Of a stretch of 64,000 nt of DNA, positions 47,614 to 61,152 are shown in pieces; positions within the stretch are counted from its first letter, which is position 1; each line of letters begins with the position of its first letter. The position numbers and the translations under genes were made by a program. The notes under the pieces were generated by a model that saw nothing but the letters and a program-made list of their open reading frames with translations, searched no databases and had not been told where the DNA came from. The DNA is from G965240365 sp965240365 (GTDB lineage Bacteria > Pseudomonadota > Gammaproteobacteria > Eutrophobiales > Eutrophobiaceae): positions 62,001 through 126,000 of the forward strand of contig OZ251218.1 of assembly GCA_965240365.1 (NCBI GenBank). Reading direction: 5' to 3'.

Positions 47614-48888
47614 TCACCCGGTTATCCGGGCAATACCATGATCACCCTCAACGGCGATCATTCTGACGGGCGTTATCTTGTTTTCCAGTGATCCAGCACT
47701 TTTTCTATCGGCCTCGACACGGATAAAATTTTCCGTGTAGCCTGTCCAGACACCGCTATCGTTTTCCTTCTCCCATAATACCCGGTCGTGCGCGCCGATC
47801 TGCTTTTGCAGAAAGCCGGCCCGGAGAGACCGGCCGAGTTCATGTAATTCCTGGCTGCGTTGCTTCTTTACCCGCGCCGGGACCTGCGCGCCGAAGCCGG
47901 CGGCCCGCGTGCCCGGCCGGGCCGAATAAGTAAAGATATGAATGTGAGAGAAACCGATCTGCCTGATGAAATTCAATGACGCCCGCCACTCTTCCTCCGT
48001 TTCGCCGGGAAAGCCGACAATCATATCGGTGGTCAAATTAAAGTTTTCAATTTCCGCGCGGGCTTTATCAGCCAGCCTTTTGAAATCGCCGGTCCTGTTG
48101 CGGCGCGCCATGCGTCTGAGCACGCTGTCGCTGCCGCTTTGTAACGGCAGGTGCAGATGCGGCAGCAAACGCTTGTCCTGAAACAGCGCAAAGAAATTAT
48201 CCGGCAACTCCCAGGGTTCAAGCGAGCCGAGCCGGATGCGGGGAATATCCGTTTCGGCCAGCAGCCGGGTGATCAACCGGTAAAGACTGGAATCAATATC
48301 ACTGCCATAGCCGCCGGCATGGACGCCGCTTAACACGACCTCAAGCACGCCCCGGCGGCGATGCTGATTGATTTCCCGGATAATATCCTGCTCCGCCCTG
48401 CTGCGCTCCTCGCCCCGGGCGACCGTGACAATACAAAAAGTGCAGCGATAGCGGCAACCATCCTGTATTTTTATAAAAGCGCGGTGACGGCCGCGCCCGA
48501 AAAGACTACTTGCGCCGGGCTCAATGGCCGGTTTGGGCCTGGCCGGGGCCGCCAGTTCGCGCAGGGTAGTGTCAACCAGTTGCCCCTTGTTTTTATTGTC
48601 GATCAATAAATCAATGGCGGGGATAGCCTGTTTTATATTCGGATCCAGGCTGGCGTAACAACCGCTGACAACCAGTTTTGCGTCCGGATTGCCGCGCCGG
48701 GCGCGGCGGATAATCTGACGGGATTTTTTTACGGCCTCCTGCGTGACCGCGCAGGTATTGACAACCAATAAGTCGGCCGAACTGGCATCCCGGGTCAAGG
48801 TATGCCCGCGGGCCCGAAACTCATCGGCCCAGGATTCCAGTTCGGCTTCATTCAGCCGGCAACCCAGTGTTTTCAGGTGAATCTGCAT
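47614..48888 (-). CDS. mtaB: tRNA t6A37 methylthiotransferase MtaB
   Basis: 424 residues. Radical-SAM enzyme adding a methylthio group to t6A37 (ms2t6A) in tRNAs reading ANN codons. The N-terminal UPF0004 domain carries three cysteines (TLGCRLNEAE, NTCAVT, SGCYASL) for one Fe-S cluster. CRYRCTFC binds the radical-SAM cluster. A C-terminal TRAM-like domain ends the chain. Distinguished from MiaB and RimO by HLKTLGCRLNEAELE at the start. Single gene. Confidence 0.92.
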   Translation of the reverse strand: MQIHLKTLGCRLNEAELESWADEFRARGHTLTRDASSADLLVVNTCAVTQEAVKKSRQIIRRARRGNPDAKLVVSGCYASLDPNIKQAIPAIDLLIDNKNKGQLVDTTLRELAAPARPKPAIEPGASSLFGRGRHRAFIKIQDGCRYRCTFCIVTVARGEERSRAEQDIIREINQHRRRGVLEVVLSGVHAGGYGSDIDSSLYRLITRLLAETDIPRIRLGSLEPWELPDNFFALFQDKRLLPHLHLPLQSGSDSVLRRMARRNRTGDFKRLADKARAEIENFNLTTDMIVGFPGETEEEWRASLNFIRQIGFSHIHIFTYSARPGTRAAGFGAQVPARVKKQRSQELHELGRSLRAGFLQKQIGAHDRVLWEKENDSGVWTGYTENFIRVEADRKSAGSLENKITPVRMIAVEGDHGIARITG

Positions 48889-49518
48889 GGGGCGGGTACT
48901 ATAGCAGATAGCTTCGGCGGATTACGAAGAGACAGGTATATCCGGGCAGGCTTGATGCTCACATTGGCTGAACTGTGTCTGCCTTTGGCGGGCGGGCAGG
49001 GAGAAATTGCAATCTGCTTAGCATCCCGGCCCCGCCTTCCTGGATTCCAGCTTTCGCTGGAATGACGAAGGGGCAGGAATGAAAAAGAGGGCAGAGGACC
49101 AAAAGGAGCGGCAGTGGCAGAAGCCAGAATAACATTGAAGACCAACGGGTTGTATCTATCACCCCCGTCGTCATTCCAGCGAAAGCTGGAATCCAGTGGT
49201 TTATGCAATCCATTCCCGCGTGAGCGGGAATGACAACGAAGGCGTCATTGCGGTGGGCAGGGAGAAACCGCAATTCGTTTACCATCCCAGCCTTGCCTTC
49301 CTGGATTCCAGTTTCCGCTGGAATGACGACGGGGGCGGAATGAAAAAGAGGACAGAGGGCCAAAAGGAGCGGCAATGACAGAAGCCGAAATAACCTTGAA
49401 GACCAACGGGCCGTATCTATCACCTACGTCGTCATTCCAGCCTGCCTGCTGCAGGCAGGCGAAAGCTGGAATCCAGTGGTTTATGCAATCCATTCCCACA
49501 GGGAATGACATCCTCCCC
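48889..49518. repeat. Repeat-rich gap with near-duplicated block
   Basis: Two similar blocks (about 49040-49240 and 49300-49510) each contain TGGATTCCAG...GGAATGACG, AGAGG..CAAAAGGAGCGGCA, and an inverted composite repeat. The second carries an exact 19-bp palindrome at 49441-49459, inserted into CATTCCAG|CGAAAG; the first block shows the empty form. No gene seen. The AT2 stop is 10 bp from the last hairpin. Confidence 0.75.
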
Positions 49519-52500
49519 CTAAAACCCCCACACAACCCCAAGTTGCCCCTGCACCCCCAACACCGCCTCACTGCCATAACTCGCCTCAAAGTCCGCGCTG
49601 AAACTCAGATTCAAATCCGGTACCACATACTCAAAGCCCACGCCCATAAACCCCCTCACGGTCGCCTCATCCGCCACCTTAAAACGCACCAGCCCATCCC
49701 CCCGCCGGGCCTCTATCCGCTCTCCGCCAAAGCGCTTCCGCCCCTCGGCGCCCACCCGAAGTTGCCCGTACAATTGCCCCCCATACGCATTCACAGGAAA
49801 ACGCAACGGCACGCCCACACTCGCCCGCACCAGGCCCACATGCCGGTCTTCCGCCCTAAAGCGCAACGGCTCACGCCCCGCCACCAGACGCTCCTCTTCC
49901 TCGGCCCCAAACAGACCCAGATAACGCAGACTCAATGCCGGTTCCAATGCCACACCCTTCACGGTCAGCCGGGTGGCCAATCCCAGTTCCGGGCTGACAA
50001 CGTAGCGCCGGCCCTCATACACCACCCGCTCCTGACCGCCTGTCACCTGATTGTTCAATCTTTGCCATTCGGTCTCGGTGCGGCTTTGCCCAAACAGCAG
50101 ACCGGCCTTGAGGTTCAGGGCCTGCCAGCGGGTGCGGGCATACGCCCCGGCAAACACATGCCGGCCTTCGGCGTCCGCCCCCGGCCCGCGGGCCACCAGC
50201 GTATCCTGCGCCGCCCCCACAAAGCCGCCCGCCTGCCAGTCCGTGCTGGCAACCGCATAACCCGCCAGCGCCCCGCCATAGCGGTAGCGGGCGGCCGGGG
50301 TGAGACCGTCTCGCTTGAAGTTGTGCAGACCGCCGAAGGGCCGGACCCAGAGGGTTTGATGAACCGCGGCCGTGCTGTTGCGCGCGTTGGGGCCGGTGCG
50401 GGTACCCTGTTGCTGGGCCAGGCTTTGGAAAACGGCCCCGGTCCATTGGCTTTGGGTGCTCTCGGTGCGGGTGTGTATGCGGGCCGGGTCAAGCACGGTC
50501 ACGGTGGTCTGGGCCTGACCTCGTGCTGTAGCTGTCGTGGTGTTCAGCAGGAAGGGCCGGCCATTGGTGTTGATGGTAAAGGGGGTGGGGGCCTGTCCGG
50601 GTTCGGCATTGTTGTCGATGAGGGTCAGCCGGGCCGGGCCGGTGGCAAGGTTCAGGGTGTCGTCCTGGCCGTCCCAGCGCACCTGGCCTTCCAGGGTGGA
50701 ACCGGCTTGCAGCTTGAGCGTGTCCCGGCCTGGGCCTTGCAGGTCCAGGGCGGCACCTTTGGAACCTTTGAGGGAACGCAGGGTACCGGCATTGTTGATT
50801 GTGGCCCCCGCGGGGGAAGCGGCCCCGTCAGCGAGGGTTCCGGCGCGGTTTATCTGAATCCCGGTATTCCCTTCAATGGTACCGGTGTTGTTCAGCGTGG
50901 CGAGGCCCGCGGCCTTGACGCCGATGCCGGTTGTGCCCCTAATCGTGCCGCTGTTGGTGAGGCTGGCAATGGCATTGTTGTTGTAGTCGAGACCGTGGAT
51001 GTTGCCCTGAATTGTGCCGCTGTTGGTGATGGTGGCGGCCCGGGTCACAGTGCGGGTGAGGGTGATGGCGCTGGCTTTGTCGGAGAGAATCGTCCCGCTG
51101 TTGTTGAGGGTGAGCAGGCTGCCCGCGCTCAGGGCTTCCCTGCTGCCGCCCCGCAGGGTGCGGGGGCTGGTGTTGGTGAGACTGGCGATGGGGTTGTTGC
51201 CGTAATTGAGGCCGTAGGTGGCACCCCGAATCGTGCCGGTGTTGGTGATAGTGGCCGCCTGGGTCGTGTTGCCGGTGAAGGTCACGCCCGCGCCCGTGGT
51301 TCCGATAATGGCGCCGCTGTTAGTCAGGCGGGTGATGACATGGGCGCCGTAGTTGAGGCCGTGGGTCTGGCCCTGAATCGTGCCGCTGTTGCTGACGGTG
51401 GCCGCCTGGGTTGTGCTGCCGGTCAGGGTGATGGCCGCGGCGGAAGTGGAGGCGATAGTACCTTCGTTGTTCAGGGTGGCAAGGCTGGCCGCGCTCAGGG
51501 CCTCGTTGCGCCCGCCCCGGATGGCGCTGGCTTTGGTGGTGTTTTGCAGGCTGACAATGGCGTTGGCACGGTAGTCGAGGCCGTAGGCGCCGCCCTGAAT
51601 CGTGCCGCTGTTGGTCACGGTCACGGGGTTGGTGGTCGTGCCCGTGAAGGTCACGCCGGACTCGTTCGTCCCCATGATGACGCCGCTGTTTTGCAGGTTG
51701 CTGATGGCGTGAATGCCGTAGTTGAGGCCGTGGGTCTGGCCCTGAATCGTACCGCTGTTTTCGACGGTGGCGGTTCTGGGATTGGCAGTGGCAGTGAGCC
51801 TGACGCCGTCCCCGGTCCGGCCGATGATGCGGCCGCTGTTCTCAAGACGGCCGATGTAGGGGGCCGTGACGCCCGTGGCGCCGCCCTGGATGAGGCCGCT
51901 TCCCTCAACGCCGGGGCTGGCCTCGTTGATCAGGGTGGGGATGTCGCCCGCGATGGCCATGCCGGTGGCGCTGGCCTTAATACTGCCGCGCTGTCTCAGG
52001 GTCGCGCTGGCAGCGCTCAGACCGTCTATGCGGATCCCGTCCGAATTCGCGCCCGTGGTCGTGATCCGGCTGTTGACTCCCAGCGTCAGCGTGGTGTTAT
52101 TGCCCGCTCGAATGCCCGCGGAGTTCGCGCCACGGGTGGTGAGCGCGCCGTTGTTGCTGATGCGGTTGTTGTCGGCGCGGGCGGAAATGGCTTCAACATT
52201 GTCACCGGAGATGGTGATGGCGCCGCCCTCGTTGCTTACGCTATTGTCGGCGCCGACTAAACGGATGCCATGGCCGCCGCGGCTTGACAATGTGCCGCGG
52301 TTGGTGATGGTGTTGTTGCCGCGGCTGGTGGTGATGGCGTGGGCATTGCGTCCGGTCACGCTGATGGCGCCGCTATTGGTGATTGTGGTCTCGCTGCTGC
52401 CAAAGGCGCCGATGATAATACCGTGGCTACTCTCCCCTGCGGTGGCGATCTTCCCGCTCTTGCTATTGGTGATGGTGTTACCGCGCGCACTGGAAATAGC

Positions 52501-53746
52501 GCTGGCAAACGGGCCGGTGGTGGTGATCGTCCCGCTGTTGGTGACGGTGTTGCCGAAAAGAGAGGCGTTGATGCCGAAGGAACTGTTGCCGGCGGTGGTG
52601 ATCGTGCCGCTGTTGATAACAGTGTTGTTGGCATCGATGTATATGCCGTAGGCGCTGAGGCCCTCGGTGGTGATCGCGCCGGCGTTGGTGATAGTGTTCC
52701 TGTTCCCGGCCTGGATGCCGGGGGCGGCGTCACCTTTGGTGATGATGCGGCCGCCTTTGAGGTTGTCGATGGTGTTGCTGGTCGACGATCTGGCGTTGAA
52801 TTCGACTGCCGCGCCGCCATTATCGGCGCTGGTCGTGATCGTGCCGCTGTTCTTAAAAGTGTTATTATTGCCGTTACTGAAAAGTATGGCGATCTCATTC
52901 CCCTGCTGGTCGATGAGCCCGGCATTGTTCAGGGTGTTCCTGTCACCTCCAAAAGAAACAGCGGGGCCTGATCTAAGCCCATTCCGCAGCGCCCGCTGAA
53001 TAATCCGGCCCCCGGCGTTGTTATTCAGCGTCGATCCGCCAATGTTTCCACTTGTTGAACTAATTGTTGAATTAAAAACAACGGCCCCGTCCGCATCTTG
53101 CGATTCAATGGCGCCGTTATTGGTGATAATGGAATTACTGCCGACAAGCACCCCGGTTGCCGGGTCACGGGTGGTAGAATCGTCGGTCAGGGTAATCGTG
53201 CCGTTATTGACCAGCCGGCTGTTCTGGCCAAGAACAACCCCGCGTGACCCCCTCCCCACGGCGCTGATGTTGCCATTGTTAAAGAGCCTGCTGCCGCTTG
53301 TCCCGTTATCAATAACGCTGACGCCTTTGCCAAAATCCCCGCTTGAGACGATATCGCCGTTATTGCGCACCGTATTGTTGGGGCTGTTAGTGCCGTCGGA
53401 CTTCCTCAGTATAACGCCGGTATTGGCCTCACCGGCGATAACGGGCGTGGAGCTTCGATCGACCTCAATCCTGGCGCCCGTGTTGATGATGATCTCATCG
53501 TCGCCATCCAGGACATTGCCGCCATTGGAACGGTTGACCGTGCCGTCAATCGTGAAGGTCTCCGCCCGGGCCGGGGCGGCGGGCAGGGCGAGGGCCAAAA
53601 GGCACGCCAGGGAAAGCGGCAGGACACGGCGCGCGGCGGTCATCGCCCCCCCCCCCCCCTAAAATTTTGGGAGCGGGCTGAAAGGCCCGGTGGGTATGGC
53701 TTTGCGCGGATTGGGTTGTGCTTGAGTCCGGGTTGGCCTGTGACAT
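49519..53746 (-). CDS. Autotransporter AT2 with poly-G tract before the signal peptide
   Basis: 1,374 residues from ATG 53643. Signal peptide (LACLLALALPAAPARA), passenger of NSGTI/TNSGTITT repeats to about 1,090, then a complete barrel from LWVRPFGGLHNFKRDG ending in VVWGF. An earlier ATG at 53746 has a good ribosome-binding site (GGAG, 53755-53758) and opens a 29-residue leader that runs into a 14-G tract. With 13 or 16 G the leader would fuse in frame to the signal peptide; with the present 14 it reads out of frame and stops at 53546. The feature covers the possible full extent. If 53643 is the true start, its ribosome-binding site is only the G run. Surface adhesin role is inferred. Confidence 0.85.
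53646..53659 (-). repeat. Homopolymeric G14 tract (phase-variation candidate)
   Basis: Fourteen C on the plus strand, i.e. 14 G in the coding strand, two bases before ATG 53643 of AT2. By far the longest homopolymer in the window. Confidence 0.9.
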
Positions 53747-54858
53747 GGTTTGTTCTCCGTTGCTTGTTTGATTTGGGGGTAAGCATACCATTTTGATTGT
53801 GGGCGGCAAGTGTTGTGTTTCCGCTTTCATTTAAATGGCATTCCCGCTGCGCGGGAATGGATTACATAAACCACTGGATTCCAGCTTTCGCTGGAATGAC
53901 GACGGGGGCGATAGCAGGTTTTTCGTCATTACGGCCGGCCCCGTTCATCACTTTTAACGGATTCCCGACAACAGCACTTTACCGTCATTCCAGCGAAAGC
54001 TGGAATCCAGGAGGACGAGGCCGGGGTAGCCAATGGTTTCCGGCTTTCGCCGGGCGGCTACGGGCATCCTCGGCAGCCTGTTCCTGACGCTGCTCTACCA
54101 CCTACGTCCTGTAGGCGTGCCCTCTCGCCGCATACAGGACTTCCTGTCCATAAATGACGGAGGGGGCGATAGAGGTTTTTCGTCATTCCGGCCGGGCCCC
54201 GTTCATCACTTTTAACGGATTCCCGACAACAGCACTTTACCGTCATTCCAGCGAAAGCTGGAATCCAGGAGGACGAGGCCGAGGGGTTAATGGTTGCCGG
54301 GTTTTTTGGGAGAACACGTCGGGTTCCGCTCCTGTGGGATGTCATTCCCGCTAACGCGGGAATGGATTACATAAACCACTGGATTCCAGCTTTCGCCGGG
54401 CGGCTACGGGCATCCTCGGCAGCCTGTTCCTGACGCTGCTCTACCACCTACATCCTGTAGGCGTGCCCTCTCGCCGCATACAGGACTTCCTGTCCATAAA
54501 TGACGACGGGGGCGATAGCAGGTTTTTCGTCATTACGGCCGGCCCCGTTCATCACTTTTAACGGATTCCCAACAACAGCACTTTACCGTCATTCCAGCGA
54601 AAGCTGGAATCCAGGAGGACGAGGCCGGGGGGTTAATGATTGCCGGGTTTTTTGGGAGAACGCGTCGGGTTCCGCTCCTGTGGGATGTCATTCCCGCTAA
54701 TGCGCGAATAGATTACATAAACCACTGGATTCCAGCTTTCGCTGGAATGACGACGGGGGCGATAGCAGGTTTTTCGTCGTTCCGGCCGGCCCCGTTCGTC
54801 ACTTTTAAGACATCCCCACATTCCGGCCTTCCGGCGGAAGGCGGAATCCATCCGTTTA
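53747..54858. repeat. 1.1-kb repeat array between AT2 and gpsA
   Basis: No gene. A block of about 125 bp starting CGACGGGGGCGATAG is present three times (about 53900-54027, 54165-54285, 54506-54630) and partly a fourth time (54750-54810). A 109-bp dispersed repeat stands at 54051-54159 and 54397-54505. Composite hairpin repeats lie between (53838-53903, 54342-54387, 54687-54756). The array looks built by duplication of one unit. Confidence 0.8.
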
Positions 54859-55866
54859 CTACCCCGGCGCCGCGTTCGGGGCTTCTTCGGGCCGGGGGTC
54901 GCGGGTGAGCAGGGCGCGCACGGCCTCGGCCGGGGTGGCGGCGGCGTTCAGCACGCGGGCGACCTGTTCGGTGATCGGCATCTCGATGGCAAGGTCGGCG
55001 GCCAGTCGCGTGACTTCAAAGGCCGTTTTAACGCCTTCGACGACCTGGCCGATCGCGGTCTCGGCCGCGGCGACAGCATGACCCTCTGCCAGCATCAGCC
55101 CGAGGCGGCGGTTGCGCGACTGGTCATCGGTGCAGGTCAGGACCAGATCGCCCAACCCGGCCAGCCCCATAAAGGTCTGCCGGCGGGCGCCGAGCGCCAG
55201 ACCCAGGCGCATGATCTCGGCCAGCCCACGGGTGATCAGGGCCGAGCGGGTATTCGCGCCATAACCCAGACCATCGGCAATACCGGCCGCGATCGCCATG
55301 ACATTTTTCACGGCGCCGCCAATCTGAACGCCGACCGGATCATCCTGGGTATAAACCCGGAAGGCGTCGCTCTGAAATAATTCGGCAAAGGCGCTGGCCA
55401 CGGTCTCATCCGCCGCCGCCAGCGCGACCGCCGTGGGCAGCCTGCGCGCCACTTCCCCGGCAAAGGACGGCCCCGACAAGACGGCCACCGGGCAGCCCAG
55501 TTCCCGCTCAACCAGCCGGTGATTGAATTTTTCAGGCCCGGCCGCAAAGCCTTTGCAGGCCAGACACACGCGGATATCGGCAAAATGATGGAGACGGCCG
55601 AGGCTGGATAGCAGGGCATGACAGGGCACGGCGATAATAATCTGGCGGATGTCCGCGCCGGCCTCTTCGATGGCGGCCAGCGGGATTATATTATCGGGCA
55701 AGGCGGCCGCGGGCAGGTAACGCCGGTTGCAACGTTCCCGCTTGAGGGCGTCGATCAGGTCGCTATCAATATCCCAGAGGCAGACCCGGCGCCCGTTGCC
55801 GGCGATGAGCAGCGCCAGCGCCGTGCCCCAGGAACCCGCGCCCAGCACCAGTGCCGATTCCGCCAT
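54859..55866 (-). CDS. gpsA: Glycerol-3-phosphate dehydrogenase [NAD(P)+]
   Basis: 335 residues. Reduces dihydroxyacetone phosphate to sn-glycerol-3-phosphate for phospholipid synthesis. NAD-binding ALVLGAGSWGTALALLIA, catalytic Lys in GGAVKNVMAIAAGIADGLGYG, and GLGDLVLTCTDDQSRNRRLG. It follows secB by 11 bp, the common gammaproteobacterial order. Confidence 0.96.
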   Translation of the reverse strand: MAESALVLGAGSWGTALALLIAGNGRRVCLWDIDSDLIDALKRERCNRRYLPAAALPDNIIPLAAIEEAGADIRQIIIAVPCHALLSSLGRLHHFADIRVCLACKGFAAGPEKFNHRLVERELGCPVAVLSGPSFAGEVARRLPTAVALAAADETVASAFAELFQSDAFRVYTQDDPVGVQIGGAVKNVMAIAAGIADGLGYGANTRSALITRGLAEIMRLGLALGARRQTFMGLAGLGDLVLTCTDDQSRNRRLGLMLAEGHAVAAAETAIGQVVEGVKTAFEVTRLAADLAIEMPITEQVARVLNAAATPAEAVRALLTRDPRPEEAPNAAPG

Positions 55867-55877
55867 GTCCGTTGAAT

Positions 55878-56354
55878 TCAGTGCGTGATCTCCGGCCCGG
55901 CCGCGGCCCCGCCCTGTTGCTGCTGGAGATAGAGGGCCTCAAAATTAACCGGGGCCAGCAATAATTGCGGGAAGCCGCCGCGATTGACCACGTCCGACAC
56001 GGTCTCGCGGGCAAACGGAAACAGGATATTGGGGCAGACGGTGGCCAGCATGCGCTCGATCAGTTGTTCCGGGATTTTATCAATGAAGAAGATGCCGGCC
56101 TGATCGGCCTCGACCAGATAAGCCGCCTTTTTGTCGAGCTTGACCGTGAGGGTAATGGACAGCACGACTTCATAAAGGTTATCGCCCAGCGCCCTGCCCT
56201 CGTTGGTGAGGTGCATATCCATGCTGGGTTGCCATTTCGCCTTGAAGACTTCCGGCGAATGGGGGGTTTCAAATGACAGGTCTTTGACATAGACCTTCTG
56301 GATCGAAAATTGCGCATCCTTGTGCAATTGCAGGGGGGACTGTTCTTCGGCCAT
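55878..56354 (-). CDS. secB: Protein-export chaperone SecB
   Basis: 158 residues, normal length. It keeps precursors such as outer-membrane proteins unfolded and delivers them to SecA. FSIQKVYVKDLSFETPHSP, FKAKWQPSMDMHL, EVVLSITLTVKLDKKAAYLVE and FARETVSDVVNRGGFPQLLLAPVNFEALY are diagnostic. It lies between the rhodanese gene (21 bp) and gpsA (11 bp). The glutaredoxin gene grxC usual in this cluster in enterics is absent. Confidence 0.97.
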   Translation of the reverse strand: MAEEQSPLQLHKDAQFSIQKVYVKDLSFETPHSPEVFKAKWQPSMDMHLTNEGRALGDNLYEVVLSITLTVKLDKKAAYLVEADQAGIFFIDKIPEQLIERMLATVCPNILFPFARETVSDVVNRGGFPQLLLAPVNFEALYLQQQQGGAAAGPEITH

Positions 56355-56375
56355 TATGTTTATTCCGGTTGGATG

Positions 56376-56807
56376 CTATTTTACGCCCTTCGCGAGCGGC
56401 AGGCTGGCATTCTGCCAGGCATAAATACCGCCCTTGAGGGTATATACCTTGTCAAACCCCTCGCGCATGAGCCTGCGCGCCTCCCGCGCCGAGACGCCGC
56501 CCGTGGCGCAGCAAAAGATAAGGCCCTGCTGTTTATATTTCTTCAGCTTTTCCAGTTGGCCTTGCAGTTGAGCCGCGTCAATATTGAGCGCGTCTATAAT
56601 ATGGCCCGCTTCAAACTCCGAGCGGCCGCGCAGGTCGATGACCCTGGCGTCATCGCGGTTGATCAGGCGCGTCACCTCCTGCGGCGGCAGGCTCTTGATC
56701 CCGCTCAGGCTGTCGCCAAACAGATTCCACGCCAGCAACATCAGGATGGCAATCAACAGGCAAACCAGAAACAGATGGTTCGCTATAAATTCAGGGATTC
56801 GTTCCAT
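56376..56807 (-). CDS. yibN: Membrane-anchored rhodanese-domain protein (YibN type)
   Basis: 143 residues. One N-terminal membrane helix (HLFLVCLLIAILMLLAWNLF) then a rhodanese domain: VTRLINRDDARVIDLRGRSEFEAGHI and active-site loop FCCATGGVSAREA containing the catalytic cysteine. First gene of the yibN-secB-gpsA set. The physiological sulfur acceptor is unknown. Confidence 0.88.
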   Translation of the reverse strand: MERIPEFIANHLFLVCLLIAILMLLAWNLFGDSLSGIKSLPPQEVTRLINRDDARVIDLRGRSEFEAGHIIDALNIDAAQLQGQLEKLKKYKQQGLIFCCATGGVSAREARRLMREGFDKVYTLKGGIYAWQNASLPLAKGVK

Positions 56808-57557
56808 GAGACTCGTTTATTTTTTCAAAGAGGCAGGGTGTGTTCGGCATTATTCGGGCCGGTGTGTATTGTACTTTATATTGGGTTGGGGGGGAACACT
56901 GAGACCAGGCAGGCTGATAAGCCGGTGTTTAACCGGACGATACGGGCTGCGACAGCACTGCACCGTCATTCCGGCGTTTGCCTGCCTGCGTCGTGGAAAA
57001 CAATCCGCAGATTACGCAGAGTTATTCCGGCCTTCGCCGGAATGACGACGGGGTGTTATTCTGCTTTTTCGTAATCCTGACCTGCTGTAGGCAGGCCGGG
57101 CGGCTACGGGCATCCTCGGCAGCTTGTGCCTGACGCTGCTCTACCACCTACATCCCTGTAGGCGTGCCCTTTCGCCGCATACAGGACATCCTGTCCATAA
57201 ATGACGTAAGGGGCGAAAATGACATTGAAGGTTGCCGGGCTGCATCCATATCCTCCGGCCGTCATTCCAGCGAAAGCTGGAATCCAGTGGTTTATGCTAT
57301 ACATTCCCGCGCAAGCGGGAATGACAATGTGAAGGACTGGTCATTATTCCCGCTGGTGCGGGTGGATTCCAGCTTTCGCTGGAATGACGCGGGGGTGTTG
57401 TTCTGTTTTGTCGTCATCCTGACCCACTGTGCCAATAAGGGGCGAAAAATCTCACTGAAGGTTGCCGGGCTGCATCCATACCCCCCGCCGTCATTCCAGC
57501 GAAAGCTGGAATCCAGTGGTTTATGCTATACATTCCCGCCCAGGCGGGAATGACAAT
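56808..57557. repeat. Repeat-rich gap upstream of yibN and behind AT3
   Basis: A 15-bp palindrome (57081-57095) abuts the third copy of the 109-bp dispersed repeat (57097-57206). Two inverted composite repeats follow at about 57258-57330 and 57489-57557. A short CCGCAGATTACGCAGA motif at about 57007 belongs to another family found at 60985. No gene seen. The last hairpin touches the AT3 stop codon. Confidence 0.75.
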
Positions 57558-60873
<3,316 letters not shown>

Positions 60874-61152
60874 TGTTTTTTCCTTACCTGTTGTTGTGTA
60901 AAAATAGTGAGATTCTAACGGATTTTATGGATTTAGTCAAATTTTTTTTGGTTTTTGTCATTCCCGGCAGGCGGGGGAAATGCCATCCGCAGATTTCGCA
61001 GATTACGCAGAGTTATTCCCGCCTGCGTCAGTCCATAAATGACGAAGGGGTATTGTTCTGTTTTCCGTTATCCTGATCTCCCTGCATCAATAATCTGCGC
61101 TAATCTGCGAAATCTGCGGATTACTTGCCCACACCGAATGACGACAGACGCA
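60874..61152. repeat. Gap with a separated inverted repeat
   Basis: ATCCGCAGATTTCGCAGATT and following bases (60985-61011) face a matching inverted copy (61091-61121). The DNA before 60960 is AT-rich and should hold the AT3 promoter. No gene seen. Confidence 0.65.

Noticed and set aside
49375..52260. 961-codon plus-strand open frame across AT2
   Set aside because: Antisense to the AT2 barrel and passenger; the translation mirrors the repeat structure and starts inside a hairpin repeat.
53838..54756. Regularly recurring hairpin repeats resembling a CRISPR array
   Set aside because: Repeat units are themselves palindromic pairs, spacers are not unique or of constant length, the intervening DNA is itself duplicated, and no cas genes are present.
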